From assembly GCF_002002885.1 (NCBI RefSeq), contig NZ_CP019510.1:868001-932000 (forward strand): 64,000 nt of DNA, read 5' to 3'. Shown one piece after another: positions 43,198 through 52,775 of the stretch. Below the pieces are notes generated by a model that saw only the letters and a program-made list of their open reading frames with translations, searched no databases and was not told the DNA's origin. The stretch comes from Janthinobacterium sp. LM6 (GTDB taxonomy: Bacteria > Pseudomonadota > Gammaproteobacteria > Burkholderiales > Burkholderiaceae_D). Position 1 is the stretch's first letter, and the number at the start of each line of letters is the position of its first letter. The translations under genes were made by a program, and so were the position numbers.

Positions 43198-44103
43198 ATG
43201 AAATCCCTCTTTGCCGCGCTGTACGGCCCCGCGTTCTGGGCCGGCTTCATCGGCGCCGCCACCGTGCTGGTGGCGCTTTGTCAATTCTCCCTCTGGGTCT
43301 TGCCGCCGTTATTGCTGCTGGCCCTGCTCACATCCTTTCTGGCCGAGCGTTACCTGCCGTATGACGGCGCGTGGAACCACGAGCATGGCGACGGCTGGCG
43401 CGACATTGCGCACGCGCTCGTCAATGAAACGCTGTACTTGCTGGGCCTGGCCATCTTCCCCCTGCTGGCCGGGCACCTGGCGCTGGGGCCGTTCTGGCCA
43501 GTCCAGCTGCCGTTCTGGGCGCAGCTGCTGCTGGCCATCCTCATCGCGGACTGCGGCATCACGCTCGTGCATTACCTGAGCCACCGCTATTATTTTCTGT
43601 GGAAACTGCATGCCGTGCACCATAGCGTGACGCGCCTGTACGGTTTCAATGGCTGGATGAAGCACCCGCTGCACCTGCTGCTGGAAGCGGCGGGCGGCAT
43701 GCTGCCCTTGTTGCTGCTGGGCATACCGGAGCGTGTCATGGCCGTGCTGGCGTTTGCCGTGGCGATCCAGCTGCTGCTGCAGCACGCGAATGTGGACATG
43801 CGCATGGGGCCATTGCGCCACGTGTTTGCCTGGGCGCCATTGCACCGTTTTCATCACATGAAATACGGCACGGCCGGCGACGTGAATTTCGGCCTGTTCT
43901 TTACCTGCTGGGACCGCTTGCTGGGCACGCGTTTCGACGCGCCCGGCTACCGCATGCGGGGCGAGGATCTGGGCATCGGCAGCCGTCCCGATTACCCGGC
44001 CGCGTACGGGGCGCAACTGCTGGAACCATTCCGCGCGGAAGAGGGCGTGCGCGCGCCCGAGCTGCCGGCCGGCTTGAAGCATGCGCTCAATCGAGCAGCG
44101 TGA
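43198..44103 (+). CDS. Sterol desaturase / fatty acid hydroxylase superfamily membrane protein
   Basis: From ATG 43198 the 301-residue protein has several hydrophobic segments and the three histidine clusters of the diiron superfamily: HYLSHRYYFLWKLHAVHHS, then HANVDMRMG with HVFAWAPLHRFHHMKYG. These ligands bind two irons for oxygen-dependent hydroxylation or desaturation of lipids. The specific substrate is unknown. Its 3' end overlaps the convergent AraC gene by 17 bp. Confidence 0.9.
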   Translation: MKSLFAALYGPAFWAGFIGAATVLVALCQFSLWVLPPLLLLALLTSFLAERYLPYDGAWNHEHGDGWRDIAHALVNETLYLLGLAIFPLLAGHLALGPFWPVQLPFWAQLLLAILIADCGITLVHYLSHRYYFLWKLHAVHHSVTRLYGFNGWMKHPLHLLLEAAGGMLPLLLLGIPERVMAVLAFAVAIQLLLQHANVDMRMGPLRHVFAWAPLHRFHHMKYGTAGDVNFGLFFTCWDRLLGTRFDAPGYRMRGEDLGIGSRPDYPAAYGAQLLEPFRAEEGVRAPELPAGLKHALNRAA

Positions 44104-44806
44104 CCTTGAGCTGGCGCAAGCTGCGGTCGGCGCGCACGCCGAACAGGCTGCGCATGGTGCGCGAAAAATGCGCGGCATCGGCAAAGCCGGCGCCGTGGGC
44201 CGCTTCCGTCAGGGTGCTGCCGAGCAAGATGAAACGGATGGCCAGGCGCAGGCGGCGCCACAGCACCAGCCGCCGCACGGGCAAGCCCAGCTGGGCGCTG
44301 AACAGGCGTTCCAGCTGGCTCAGCGACAAATGCGCGGCTTCGGCCACGGCGGCCGCGCTGACCTTGCCTGACAACAATACGTCGACCTGGTCCAGCGCAC
44401 GCTGCATGCGCGCGTCGGCCAGGATTTCGCGCGGCTGCGCCTGCAGCGCGGCAGCCAGCTTGTCCAGGCTGGGCACGCCTGCGCCGCCGGCGGCCGCCAG
44501 CAAGGCCGCGCCGCTCAGGCGCTGCGGTTCCGCATAGATGGTCAGCAGGGGCGCCGGCGCGCTCAGGATGGCATGCGGACGCAGGCTGTCGACCAGCAAG
44601 TGCCGCGTCGTGTGGACGATGCCGTCGAGTTCGGCCGTGAAAGGCGCCCCGGTGCTCAGCATCAACTGGTGCGCATAGTGGGCGTGGCTGGCCGTGGCGC
44701 CCGCCGCGCCATGCAAGATGGCGAAGTCCGGCGCAAGCCAGAGTGTTCCCTGCCAGCTATCCTGTTGCAAACGCGACTCCCGGGTGATGGATTGCGGGGC
44801 GATCAT
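44087..44806 (-). CDS. AraC-family transcriptional regulator
   Basis: From ATG 44806 the protein is 239 residues; a GTG at 44857 would give 256 and cannot be excluded. The N-terminal half is a cupin-like sensor region (WLAPDFAILHGAAGATASHA, HAHYAHQLMLSTGAPFTAEL). The C-terminal 100 residues are the AraC helix-turn-helix pair (VSAAAVAEAAHLSLSQLERL, LGLPVRRLVLWRRLRLAI, LTEAAHGAGFADAAHFSRTM). It converges with the diiron membrane protein gene. The ligand is unknown. Confidence 0.9.
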   Translation of the reverse strand: MIAPQSITRESRLQQDSWQGTLWLAPDFAILHGAAGATASHAHYAHQLMLSTGAPFTAELDGIVHTTRHLLVDSLRPHAILSAPAPLLTIYAEPQRLSGAALLAAAGGAGVPSLDKLAAALQAQPREILADARMQRALDQVDVLLSGKVSAAAVAEAAHLSLSQLERLFSAQLGLPVRRLVLWRRLRLAIRFILLGSTLTEAAHGAGFADAAHFSRTMRSLFGVRADRSLRQLKVTLLD

Positions 44807-44980
44807 ACCAGCGGGTGGTGGATTGTTTTCACGGCATCGAATTTTCCTGGAGTACACATCATTGCATTGGCGAAATATGTGATTTTTTTAATACAATATT
44901 CAGCATTGCAAGGCCGCCCGCTGTAACGTACTATCATTCTCATCGACTACCGATGGTAATCGTGCAGCCCGCCGCCAGCC

Positions 44981-47900
44981 ATGTCGCTGGCCGTGAAGCG
45001 GTTTGATATCCGTTCTGCTTGTCATCCTGTCATGCCTACACGCGCGTCTACGTCGTGGTTTGCTGGGCCAGTGTCGCACTGGGTGGGACCGCGCGTGCTG
45101 GCCGCGCTGGTGCTGGCGCTGTGCCTGGGATTGACGTATGGCGCCTGGCGCAATGCCCACGATGCCAGCGAACAGCAGGTGCGGGCCGATTTCGATTTCC
45201 GCGTGCACGAACTGGTCAACAACATCGCCAGCCGCATGCAGACCTATATCCAGGTGCTGCACGGGGTGCAGGGACTGTATGCCAGTTCGCAGGAAGTCAC
45301 GCGCCGCGAATTCCATGCCTACCTGGCGGTGCAGCAGGTGGACCGCCACTTTCCCGGCATCCATGGCATCGGCTACCTGCCGCTCTTGTCCGGCGCCGCC
45401 CTGGCGCGGCACGAAGCGAGCGTGCGCGCGGAAGGCTATCCCGGCTATGCCGTGCGTCCGCACGGCCAGCGCGCCTGGCATGCACCGATCACCTATCTGG
45501 AACCTTTGAGCGAAAGCAACCTGCTGGCCTTCGGCTACGACATCGGCTCCGAGCCCGTGCGCCGCGCCGCGCTCGAACAGGCGCGAGACACGGGGCAAGC
45601 CGCCATGACGGGCAAGATCCACCTGGTGCAGGATGGCGGCAGCGCCCAGTCGCATGGTTTTCTCGTCGTGCTGCCCGTGTATGAGAATAGCTTGCTGCAT
45701 GGCAGCGTGGAGCAGCGGCGCGCCGCCTTGCGCGCCTGGGTCTTTGCGCCATTTCGCATGGGCGACCTGATGGCTGGCGTGGGCGGCGAGAGCGCGCGCC
45801 AGCTGGACCTGGAAATCTATGATGGCGCGCAACTGGCCGAGGCGGCCCTGATGTATGACAGCTTGCCGGGCGCCTTGTCGTCTGCCGCGTCGGACAGCCT
45901 GGTGGCGCAGGAAGCGATCACCATCGCCGGCCATGCGTGGACCTTGCGCGTGCGCGCCATGCCCGGTTTCGATGGCGAACTGCTGGCGCGGCCCCGCCTG
46001 GTGGCCTTGACCGGCTTGCTGGCCAGCATCGTGCTGGCGCTGACAGCCTGGCTGCTGGCGGCGGGCCGCGCCCGTGCCCAGGCGGCGCTGGCGCGTTCGA
46101 GCGAACTGACCGGCCAGCTGGAGCAGGGGCAGGCGAGCGTGCTGGCGATGGCCGAGGCAGCTCAGCGCAGCCAGGCCATGCTGCGGAGCATCCTCGATTC
46201 GACCATCGACGGCATTCTGGTCGACAACATCGATGGCCGCATCTTCACGTCGAACCGGCGCTTCCGCGACCTGTGGCAAGTGCCCGACGCGCTCGACTGG
46301 CAAGCCGATGGCGCGGCGCTGGTGCGCCATGTGGAAAGCCAGCTGGAGCAGGCGGCGCCTTTCCTCGGGGCACGCGCCCACGCGCCGCACGGCCACCGCG
46401 AGCGGCGCGACGTGCTGCACCTGCGCGATGGACGGGTGGTCGAGCAATATGTGCGCAGCATGCAGCTGGGCAATGAGCAGGCGCGCTTGTGGACCTTCCG
46501 CGATATCAGCGAGCGCAGCCAGATGGAACGGCGCGAGCATACGCGTCGGCAAGTGCTGGAAATGCTGGCCACGGGCGCGCCGCTGGAACGGGTGCTGGAA
46601 AGCGTGGTGCTCAGCGTGCAAGCGGACCATCCCGCCATGCTGTGCAGCATCTTGCTGCTCGATGAAAGCCGCCACCGCCTGGTGCTGGGCGCCGCGCCGG
46701 GCTTGCCTGCGTTTTTCAACGTGGCCAGCCATGGCCATGACCTCGACACCCTGCAGGGCGTGCATGGCATCGCCGCGCAAGCGCTGCGCGACGACCTGCG
46801 CGTGATCGTCGGCGACTTGCACGCCGTTGCCGATGCGCAAGAGACGATGGAACTGGCGTGGCGGGCCCAGCTGCAATCGTGCTGGGCCGAGCCCGTGCGT
46901 GGCGGCTCGGGCAAGCTGCTGGGCGTGCTGATGGCGTATCACCGCCAGCCGACGTTACCGGGCGCGGCGCACCTGGCGCGGCTGAGCGAGGCGGCGCACC
47001 TGGCCGGCATGGCCATCGAGCAGGCGCAGGTGGCGCTGGCCCTGCGCGCCGGCGAAGCGCGTTTCCGCAGCCTGTACGACCATGCGCCCGTGGCCCTGTG
47101 GGAACAGGACTGGTCGGCCGTGCGCGCCGCGCTCGATGCGCTTGAACAAGCGGGCGTGCGCGACCTGGGCGCCCACTTCCAGGCCCATCCGGATGTGCTG
47201 CAGCGTCTGGCGGGGCTGGTGCGCATCATCGATGCGAACGGCGCCGCGCTGGCGCAGGTGCGCGCCAACGAGGATGACCAGCGCCGCGGCGCGCTGGGCC
47301 TGGCGCAGAATTTCGACGACAGCGCCTTGCCGCGCTTTGGCGATGCGCTGCTGGCGCTGGCTGGCGGCGCCCACCTGTACGAGTGCGAGAGCAGCTTCGT
47401 GCGTCTCGATGGTGCGGCGCGGCAAAATGAATTGAGCTTGCTGGTGATGCCCGGCCATGCGGACAGCCTCGATTTCGTCATGGTGTCCTCGCTCGATATC
47501 ACCGAGCGCAAGCGCATGAATGCGGAACTGCTGCAACTGGCCACCACGGATTTTTTGACCGGCTTGCCGAACCGGCGCCACTTCATGGCGGCGCTGGAAA
47601 ACGAGCATGCGCGGCTGCAGCGCGAGCTGGCCAGCTGCGCCAGCGTGCTGATGCTCGACATCGATCACTTCAAGCGCGTCAACGACGAGTATGGCCACGC
47701 GGTGGGCGATGCCGTGCTGCGCCACCTGGGAGCGCTGATGTGTCAGGCGCTGCGCAAGGTCGACGTGCCGGGCCGCGTGGGCGGCGAGGAATTCGCCATC
47801 TTGCTGCCTGGCACGGATCTGAGCGCCGCCGCCGTGTTTGCCGAACGGCTGCGCCGGCGCGTGGCGGAAAGTTCGCTGACCATCGATGGCGGCATTGTGA

Positions 47901-48076
47901 TCACCATCACGGTGAGCATCGGCATGGCCGCCATGGCCGGCACGGATGCCGATTGCGACGCCGTGCTGGCGCGCGCCGACGAGGCGCTGTACCGGGCCAA
48001 GCGGGGCGGGCGCAACCGCATCGAACAGAATGACGGCGGCGGCGACGGCGTGCTCAGCAAGTTCATGGCGCAGTGA
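44981..48076 (+). CDS. Membrane diguanylate cyclase: CHASE-TM-PAS-GAF-PAS-GGDEF
   Basis: The 1,031-residue protein has an N-terminal TM segment (about 38-56), an extracytoplasmic CHASE domain (about 75-300: VLHGVQGLYASSQEVTRREF, IGYLPLLSGAALARHEASVR) and a second TM segment (VALTGLLASIVLALTAWLLA). A PAS domain follows (LRSILDSTIDGILVDNIDGR), then a GAF-like region (LERVLESVVLSVQADHPAML), a second PAS-like region and a C-terminal GGDEF domain whose active-site motif reads GGEEF (RVGGEEFAILLPG). It should make c-di-GMP in response to an extracellular small ligand. No EAL domain is present. Starts at 44981 and 45032 both lack a good ribosome binding site, so the N-terminus is uncertain. Confidence 0.9.
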   Translation: MSLAVKRFDIRSACHPVMPTRASTSWFAGPVSHWVGPRVLAALVLALCLGLTYGAWRNAHDASEQQVRADFDFRVHELVNNIASRMQTYIQVLHGVQGLYASSQEVTRREFHAYLAVQQVDRHFPGIHGIGYLPLLSGAALARHEASVRAEGYPGYAVRPHGQRAWHAPITYLEPLSESNLLAFGYDIGSEPVRRAALEQARDTGQAAMTGKIHLVQDGGSAQSHGFLVVLPVYENSLLHGSVEQRRAALRAWVFAPFRMGDLMAGVGGESARQLDLEIYDGAQLAEAALMYDSLPGALSSAASDSLVAQEAITIAGHAWTLRVRAMPGFDGELLARPRLVALTGLLASIVLALTAWLLAAGRARAQAALARSSELTGQLEQGQASVLAMAEAAQRSQAMLRSILDSTIDGILVDNIDGRIFTSNRRFRDLWQVPDALDWQADGAALVRHVESQLEQAAPFLGARAHAPHGHRERRDVLHLRDGRVVEQYVRSMQLGNEQARLWTFRDISERSQMERREHTRRQVLEMLATGAPLERVLESVVLSVQADHPAMLCSILLLDESRHRLVLGAAPGLPAFFNVASHGHDLDTLQGVHGIAAQALRDDLRVIVGDLHAVADAQETMELAWRAQLQSCWAEPVRGGSGKLLGVLMAYHRQPTLPGAAHLARLSEAAHLAGMAIEQAQVALALRAGEARFRSLYDHAPVALWEQDWSAVRAALDALEQAGVRDLGAHFQAHPDVLQRLAGLVRIIDANGAALAQVRANEDDQRRGALGLAQNFDDSALPRFGDALLALAGGAHLYECESSFVRLDGAARQNELSLLVMPGHADSLDFVMVSSLDITERKRMNAELLQLATTDFLTGLPNRRHFMAALENEHARLQRELASCASVLMLDIDHFKRVNDEYGHAVGDAVLRHLGALMCQALRKVDVPGRVGGEEFAILLPGTDLSAAAVFAERLRRRVAESSLTIDGGIVITITVSIGMAAMAGTDADCDAVLARADEALYRAKRGGRNRIEQNDGGGDGVLSKFMAQ

Positions 48077-48457
48077 TTACAGGCTGTGCTGACGCGCTTG
48101 CGCCTGCTTGTGCTTGCGGCTGACGATCAGCCAGACGATGGCAACCGGAATCAGCAGCGGCAGCAGCACGGGCGTGCTCAATGCCAGCGCCAGTACCACG
48201 CAGAGCGCCACCACCGCGATCAGCACCACGCCCACGCCGGCCAGGACGACTCCGGTGATGACGGCGGCGCACACCACCGCAATGGCGGCGATCAGCAAGC
48301 CGCCGCCGGCAAACACCAGGCCGAACAGCCACTCCAGCGGCCCGTCGACATCGTCGCCGTTGAACTGCATGTGCATGTCGCTGCCACTGCCGCTGATCTT
48401 GTCGAGGAACAGGCAGGCGAGCATGACGATGAGGACGAAGGTGAGCAGTTTTTTCAT
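48077..48457 (-). CDS. Hypothetical small membrane protein
   Basis: From ATG 48457, with GAGG six bases away, the protein is 126 residues with a first hydrophobic helix (KKLLTFVLIVMLACLFL), a short acidic polar loop (DMHMQFNGDDVDGPLEW) and then a nearly continuous run of two or three hydrophobic segments (GVVLAGVGVVLIAVVALCVV). It ends in a basic tail (SRKHKQAQARQ). I do not recognise it. It converges with the diguanylate cyclase gene with no gap between the stops. Confidence 0.75.
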   Translation of the reverse strand: MKKLLTFVLIVMLACLFLDKISGSGSDMHMQFNGDDVDGPLEWLFGLVFAGGGLLIAAIAVVCAAVITGVVLAGVGVVLIAVVALCVVLALALSTPVLLPLLIPVAIVWLIVSRKHKQAQARQHSL

Positions 48458-48668
48458 GATAAGCCTCGGTGTGTGGGTGATGGGGTATTGCATGCTCACA
48501 CTGTAGGGGCGCGCCCGGCTGGCCGCCAGCGGCGTGCGACAGGCCGTCATTTTCACGGTATGGAAGGTGCTGGAGGCGAGAAAACGCTGATCTGGAACAA
48601 GATTTCTTTTCTTGTAATGCGCGCAAGCCGTCCTATACTGAATACCTCAGTCTCGCAAGGAGGGCAAC

Positions 48669-48905
48669 ATGCTTTTGTTTGCAGATACCGGGGATCAATC
48701 GCTATCCCCCCCTGACCATCGCATCATGCGCCAGCGTAGCGCCACGCAATCCTGCGCCGAGCCCGTCGGTGCGCCATCGGCGATACCGCCGATCATCATC
48801 AACCCCTTCAATTACCATGCGCCGCTGCCGGCCATCGACCCGCGCTGGGTACCGCCAGGTCCGCCGCTGACCTGGCCCAACCGGCCTGCCATGTCCATGT
48901 GCTGA
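48669..48905 (+). CDS. Small proline-rich hypothetical protein (78 aa)
   Basis: An AAGGAGGG ribosome binding site (48657-48664) directly precedes this ATG, which is the best evidence that it is translated. The product is rich in proline and aromatic residues (IPPIIINPFNYHAPLPAIDP, WVPPGPPLTWP). No signal peptide or known domain is seen. An overlapping shorter frame exists but lacks the start context. Confidence 0.55.
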   Translation: MLLFADTGDQSLSPPDHRIMRQRSATQSCAEPVGAPSAIPPIIINPFNYHAPLPAIDPRWVPPGPPLTWPNRPAMSMC

Positions 48906-49026
48906 CAGTTGTCTGGGCAGATGCCGGACGGAAGCGTTGAACGTTCACCCATGCCGTCGGCAAGGCGGCACGGGCGGGCGTTTTCGACTATCATGCTAGC
49001 CCCGACCTTCCATCACGAGCACCGCC

Positions 49027-49536
49027 ATGAGTACCGATTTTCCCGATTTTTCCGACGAAGCAGCCGAGCAGGACAATGACGCCCCGATCCAGGAGCCGCG
49101 CCTGTGGGTAGGCAATGGCTGGACGGCGCGCGTGATCAAGAACGAGGAAGATGAAGGCTGGGCCGTGGCCATGATCAAGGATGGCGAACCGGAGCCAGCG
49201 CTGGTGGGCCCGTGGACCATGGGCCGCGACAAGAAAAACCCGAAGCCGCTCGACGTCAACGCCTTCAATACCCTGGTGAAGACGGCGTCGGAAGTGCTGC
49301 GCCGCCACGAGCAGCAGCTGCATGCGCAATTGCACAAGAACCTGTTCGTCGCCACCGACGAAGGGCAGATCAAGGTGATGTTCGACATCGTGCCCGATGA
49401 AGACCACCCGTACGCGGAACTGAGCGCCTACGACGCCGACGGCGAGCAGATCGCCAAGGTACGCACCTCGGCCGCGTTCAAGTTCAATGCGACATCCGCC
49501 GCGAACTGGATCGAAGGCGGCTACCGCCGGCCATGA
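49027..49536 (+). CDS. Hypothetical cytosolic protein (169 aa)
   Basis: A soluble acidic protein of 169 residues with an acidic N-terminus (FPDFSDEAAEQDNDAPIQEP), a beta-rich first half (GNGWTARVIKNEEDEGWAVA), a helical centre (VKTASEVLRRHEQQLHAQLH) and a beta-rich end (KVMFDIVPDEDHPYAELSAY). No known motif is recognised. The gene is followed 32 bp later by the end of the convergent RND pump operon. Confidence 0.82.
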   Translation: MSTDFPDFSDEAAEQDNDAPIQEPRLWVGNGWTARVIKNEEDEGWAVAMIKDGEPEPALVGPWTMGRDKKNPKPLDVNAFNTLVKTASEVLRRHEQQLHAQLHKNLFVATDEGQIKVMFDIVPDEDHPYAELSAYDADGEQIAKVRTSAAFKFNATSAANWIEGGYRRP

Positions 49537-49568
49537 TAGGCCGATTGCGGTAGCGCGCGTTCCTGTCT

Positions 49569-52500
49569 CTATTTACTCAGCTGTACTGCCGCGCCTTCGG
49601 GCGCGGCTTGCATTTCCGCCTTGTCTTCCTTGCGGTAGGCCAGCCGGTACAGCAGCGGCAGCACCAGCAGGGTCAGGGCCGTCGACGATAAAATGCCGCC
49701 GATCACCACGGTGGCCAGCGGACGCTGCACTTCGGCCCCCGTGCCTGTGGCAATGGCCATCGGCACGAAACCCAGCGACGCCACCAGCGCAGTCATCAAG
49801 ACGGGCCGCAAGCGCGTGATGGCCCCCTCGCGTATCGCCTCCTGCAAGGGCATGCCCTGTTCGCGCAGCTGGCGGATGTAGGCGATCATCACCAGGCCGT
49901 TCAGCACGGCCACGCCGGACAGGGCGATGAAGCCCACGGCCGCCGAGATCGACATGGGAATGTCGCGCAGCCACAGGGCGACGATGCCGCCTGTCAAGGC
50001 GAACGGGATGCCGCTGAAGACCAATAAGCCATCCTTCACGTTGCCGAACATGGCGAACAGCAACACAAACACCAGCGCCAGCGCCACGGGCACCACCAGT
50101 TCCAGGCGTTTCGTGGCCGACTGCAGCTGCTCGAACTGGCCGCCCCAGCTGGTCCAGTAGCCGGCCGGAATGGCCACCTGCGATTGCAACTGCTGCGTGG
50201 CGTCGGCTACGAACGAGCCGATATCGCGTCCGCGCACATTCGCGCTGATGACGATGCGGCGCTTGCCGTCTTCGCGGCTGATCTGGTTCGGTCCCGGCGC
50301 CACTTGCAGGCTGGCCACTTCACCGAGCGGGATGAAGCGCGCGCGGCCTTCCGCCGCCGCGCCCAGGGGCAGGGCGATGGGCAGGCGCTTTAATTGCTCC
50401 AGGTCGCTGCGCAGGCTGTCGGGCAGGCGCACGACGATGTCGAAGCGGCGGTCGCCCTGGAACAGGGTGCCCGCCTCTTGCCCGCCGATGGCCGTGGCGA
50501 TCGCCGCTTGCACGTCGGCAATGTTGAGGCCGTAGCGCGCCGTCTGCTCGCGGTCGATCTGCACCGTCAGCATGGGCAGCCCCGTGGTCTGCTCGACTTT
50601 TACCTCTGTCGCGCCCGGTATCTTGCCCAGCACGCCGGCGATCTTTGCCGCCGTGCTGTCGAGGACAAGCATGTCGTCGCCGAACAGTTTCACGGCCACG
50701 TCGCTGCGCACGCCGGAAATCAGTTCATTGAAGCGCAGCTGGATCGGTTGCGAAAACTCGTAGTTGTTGCCCGGCAAGCTGGTAGCCGTCGCTTCGATTT
50801 CCGCCAGCAATTGCTCGCGCGTTTTTTTCGGTTCCGGCCACTCGCTGCGGGGCTTGAGCATGATGTAGCCGTCGGAAATATTCGGCGGCATCGGGTCAGA
50901 GGCGATCTCGGCCGTTCCCGTGCGGGCGAAGACGCGCGCGATTTCCTTGTGGTTTTTCATGAGCTTGCTTTCCAGCTGTTGCTGCATGGCCAGCGACTGG
51001 CTCAGGCTGGTGCCGGGGATGCGCAAGGCCTGGATGGCGATGTCGCCCTCGTTCAGGCTGGGCACAAACTCGCTGCCCATGCGCGTGGCCAGCAAGCCGG
51101 ACAGCACGACGGCTACCGCCGCGCCCGTCAGCACGACGGGCGTGTTGCGCATCACCTTGTCCAGCAGCGGCGCGTACCAGCGCTTGGCGGCGCGCATGAT
51201 GGCGTTTTCCTTCTCCGCTACCTTGTCGCCGATAAACAGCGCCACGGCGGCCGGGATGAAGGTGATCGACAGCAGCATGGCACCCAGCAATGCAATCACT
51301 ACCGTCAGGGCCATCGGCGTAAACATGCGGCCTTCCACGCCCGTCAGCGCGAAGATGGGCAGGTACACGACCATGATGATCAGCTGACCATACAGCAAGG
51401 GGCGGCGCGCCTCTTGCGATGCCGCAAACACTTCATGAAAACGTTCCTGCAAGGTCAACGGTCGTCCCAGTTTTTGCTGCGCATGGGCCAGGCGTCGCAC
51501 GCAGTTTTCCACGATCACCACGGCGCCATCGATGATGATGCCGAAATCCAGCGCCCCCAGGCTCATCAGGTTGGCGCTCACATGGTATTGCACCATGCCC
51601 GTAAACGTGAACAGCATGGCCAGCGGAATCACCATGGCCGTGATGACGGCCGCTCGGATATTGCCGAGGAACAAAAACAAAATGGCGATCACCAGGACGG
51701 CGCCTTCCAGCAGGTTTTTCTTCACCGTATTGATCGCCTTGTCGACGAGCACCGTGCGGTCGTACACGGTGACGGCGTGCACGCCTTTCGGCAAGCTGCG
51801 GTTGATTTCGATCATCTTCTTGTCGACGGCTTGCGAGACGGCGCGGCTGTTCTGGCCGATCAGCATGAACACCGTGCCCAGCACCACTTCACGGCCGTTT
51901 TCCGTGGCCGCGCCCGTGCGCAGCTCGCGCCCCAGCACCACGTCGGCCACGTCGCGGATGCGGATGGCCACGCCCTGCACATTGGCGACGACGATGTTGC
52001 CGAGATCGTCCTTGGACGCCACCTGGCCCGGCGCGCGTATCAGCAGTTGCTCGCCCTGCCGTTCGATGTAGCCGGCGCCCACGTTGCTGTTGTTGCGCTC
52101 GAGCGCCGTCACCACGTCTTGCAGGCTGATGCCGTAGGCGGCCAGCTTTTCCGGGTAGGGCGCCACCTGATATTGCTTGGCGTAACCGCCGATGGCATTG
52201 ATTTCCGTCACGCCCGTGACATTGCGCAACTGCGGCTTGATGATCCAGTCCTGGATTTCGCGCAAGTCCGTCGGCGTGTACGGCGTGCCGTCCGGCTTTT
52301 TCGCGCCCTCCTGCGTTTCCACCGTCCACAGGTAGATTTCGCCGAGGCCCGTGGAAACGGGACCCATCTTCGGTGTGATGCCGGCCGGCAAGCTTTCCTT
52401 CGCTTCCTGCAAGCGCTCGTTGATCATCTGGCGCGCAAAATAGATGTCCGTGCCATCCTTGAAGATCACGGTCACTTGCGACAAGCCATAGCGCGACAGC

Positions 52501-52751
52501 GAGCGCGTCTGTTCCAGGTTCGGCAAGCCGGCCATGGCCGTTTCGATGGGGAAAGTGACCCTTTGCTCGGTTTCCAGCGGCGAATAGCCGGCGGACTGGG
52601 TATTGATTTGCACCTGCACGTTGGTGATGTCGGGCACGGCGTCGATGGGCAGCTTCTGGTAGCTGTAGATGCCCAGGCCGGCCATGGCAGCCACGGCCAG
52701 CATCACCAGCCAGCGCTGCTCGATGGCAAAGCGGATCAAGCGTTCAAACAT
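49569..52751 (-). CDS. Heavy-metal efflux RND transporter, CzcA/CusA type
   Basis: The 1,060-residue protein has the RND layout: TM1 (QRWLVMLAVAAMAGLGIYSY), two large periplasmic loops and two clusters of TM segments. It carries the HME-RND signature around TM4 (SLGALDFGIIIDGAVVIVEN) and FIALSGVAVLNGLVMIAY in the second half. Such pumps drive Zn2+/Co2+/Cd2+ or Cu+/Ag+ out of the cell with proton motive force. The metal cannot be told from sequence alone; the CzcI-like gene in the same operon favours the divalent group. It lies last in a minus-strand operon after the fusion and outer-membrane proteins. Confidence 0.93.
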   Translation of the reverse strand: MFERLIRFAIEQRWLVMLAVAAMAGLGIYSYQKLPIDAVPDITNVQVQINTQSAGYSPLETEQRVTFPIETAMAGLPNLEQTRSLSRYGLSQVTVIFKDGTDIYFARQMINERLQEAKESLPAGITPKMGPVSTGLGEIYLWTVETQEGAKKPDGTPYTPTDLREIQDWIIKPQLRNVTGVTEINAIGGYAKQYQVAPYPEKLAAYGISLQDVVTALERNNSNVGAGYIERQGEQLLIRAPGQVASKDDLGNIVVANVQGVAIRIRDVADVVLGRELRTGAATENGREVVLGTVFMLIGQNSRAVSQAVDKKMIEINRSLPKGVHAVTVYDRTVLVDKAINTVKKNLLEGAVLVIAILFLFLGNIRAAVITAMVIPLAMLFTFTGMVQYHVSANLMSLGALDFGIIIDGAVVIVENCVRRLAHAQQKLGRPLTLQERFHEVFAASQEARRPLLYGQLIIMVVYLPIFALTGVEGRMFTPMALTVVIALLGAMLLSITFIPAAVALFIGDKVAEKENAIMRAAKRWYAPLLDKVMRNTPVVLTGAAVAVVLSGLLATRMGSEFVPSLNEGDIAIQALRIPGTSLSQSLAMQQQLESKLMKNHKEIARVFARTGTAEIASDPMPPNISDGYIMLKPRSEWPEPKKTREQLLAEIEATATSLPGNNYEFSQPIQLRFNELISGVRSDVAVKLFGDDMLVLDSTAAKIAGVLGKIPGATEVKVEQTTGLPMLTVQIDREQTARYGLNIADVQAAIATAIGGQEAGTLFQGDRRFDIVVRLPDSLRSDLEQLKRLPIALPLGAAAEGRARFIPLGEVASLQVAPGPNQISREDGKRRIVISANVRGRDIGSFVADATQQLQSQVAIPAGYWTSWGGQFEQLQSATKRLELVVPVALALVFVLLFAMFGNVKDGLLVFSGIPFALTGGIVALWLRDIPMSISAAVGFIALSGVAVLNGLVMIAYIRQLREQGMPLQEAIREGAITRLRPVLMTALVASLGFVPMAIATGTGAEVQRPLATVVIGGILSSTALTLLVLPLLYRLAYRKEDKAEMQAAPEGAAVQLSK

Positions 52752-52775
52752 GATGGTTTCCTTTGTTTAACGTGA

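Noticed and set aside
44900-46942. Minus-strand open frame of 680 codons opposite the diguanylate cyclase
   Set aside because: The plus-strand gene has clear CHASE, PAS and GGDEF domains; the antisense frame is a shadow.
50394-52775. Plus-strand open frame of 793 codons
   Set aside because: It is the mirror of the CzcA-type pump gene; its product has shadow-type composition (His, Arg, Gln, Ala) and no family resemblance.
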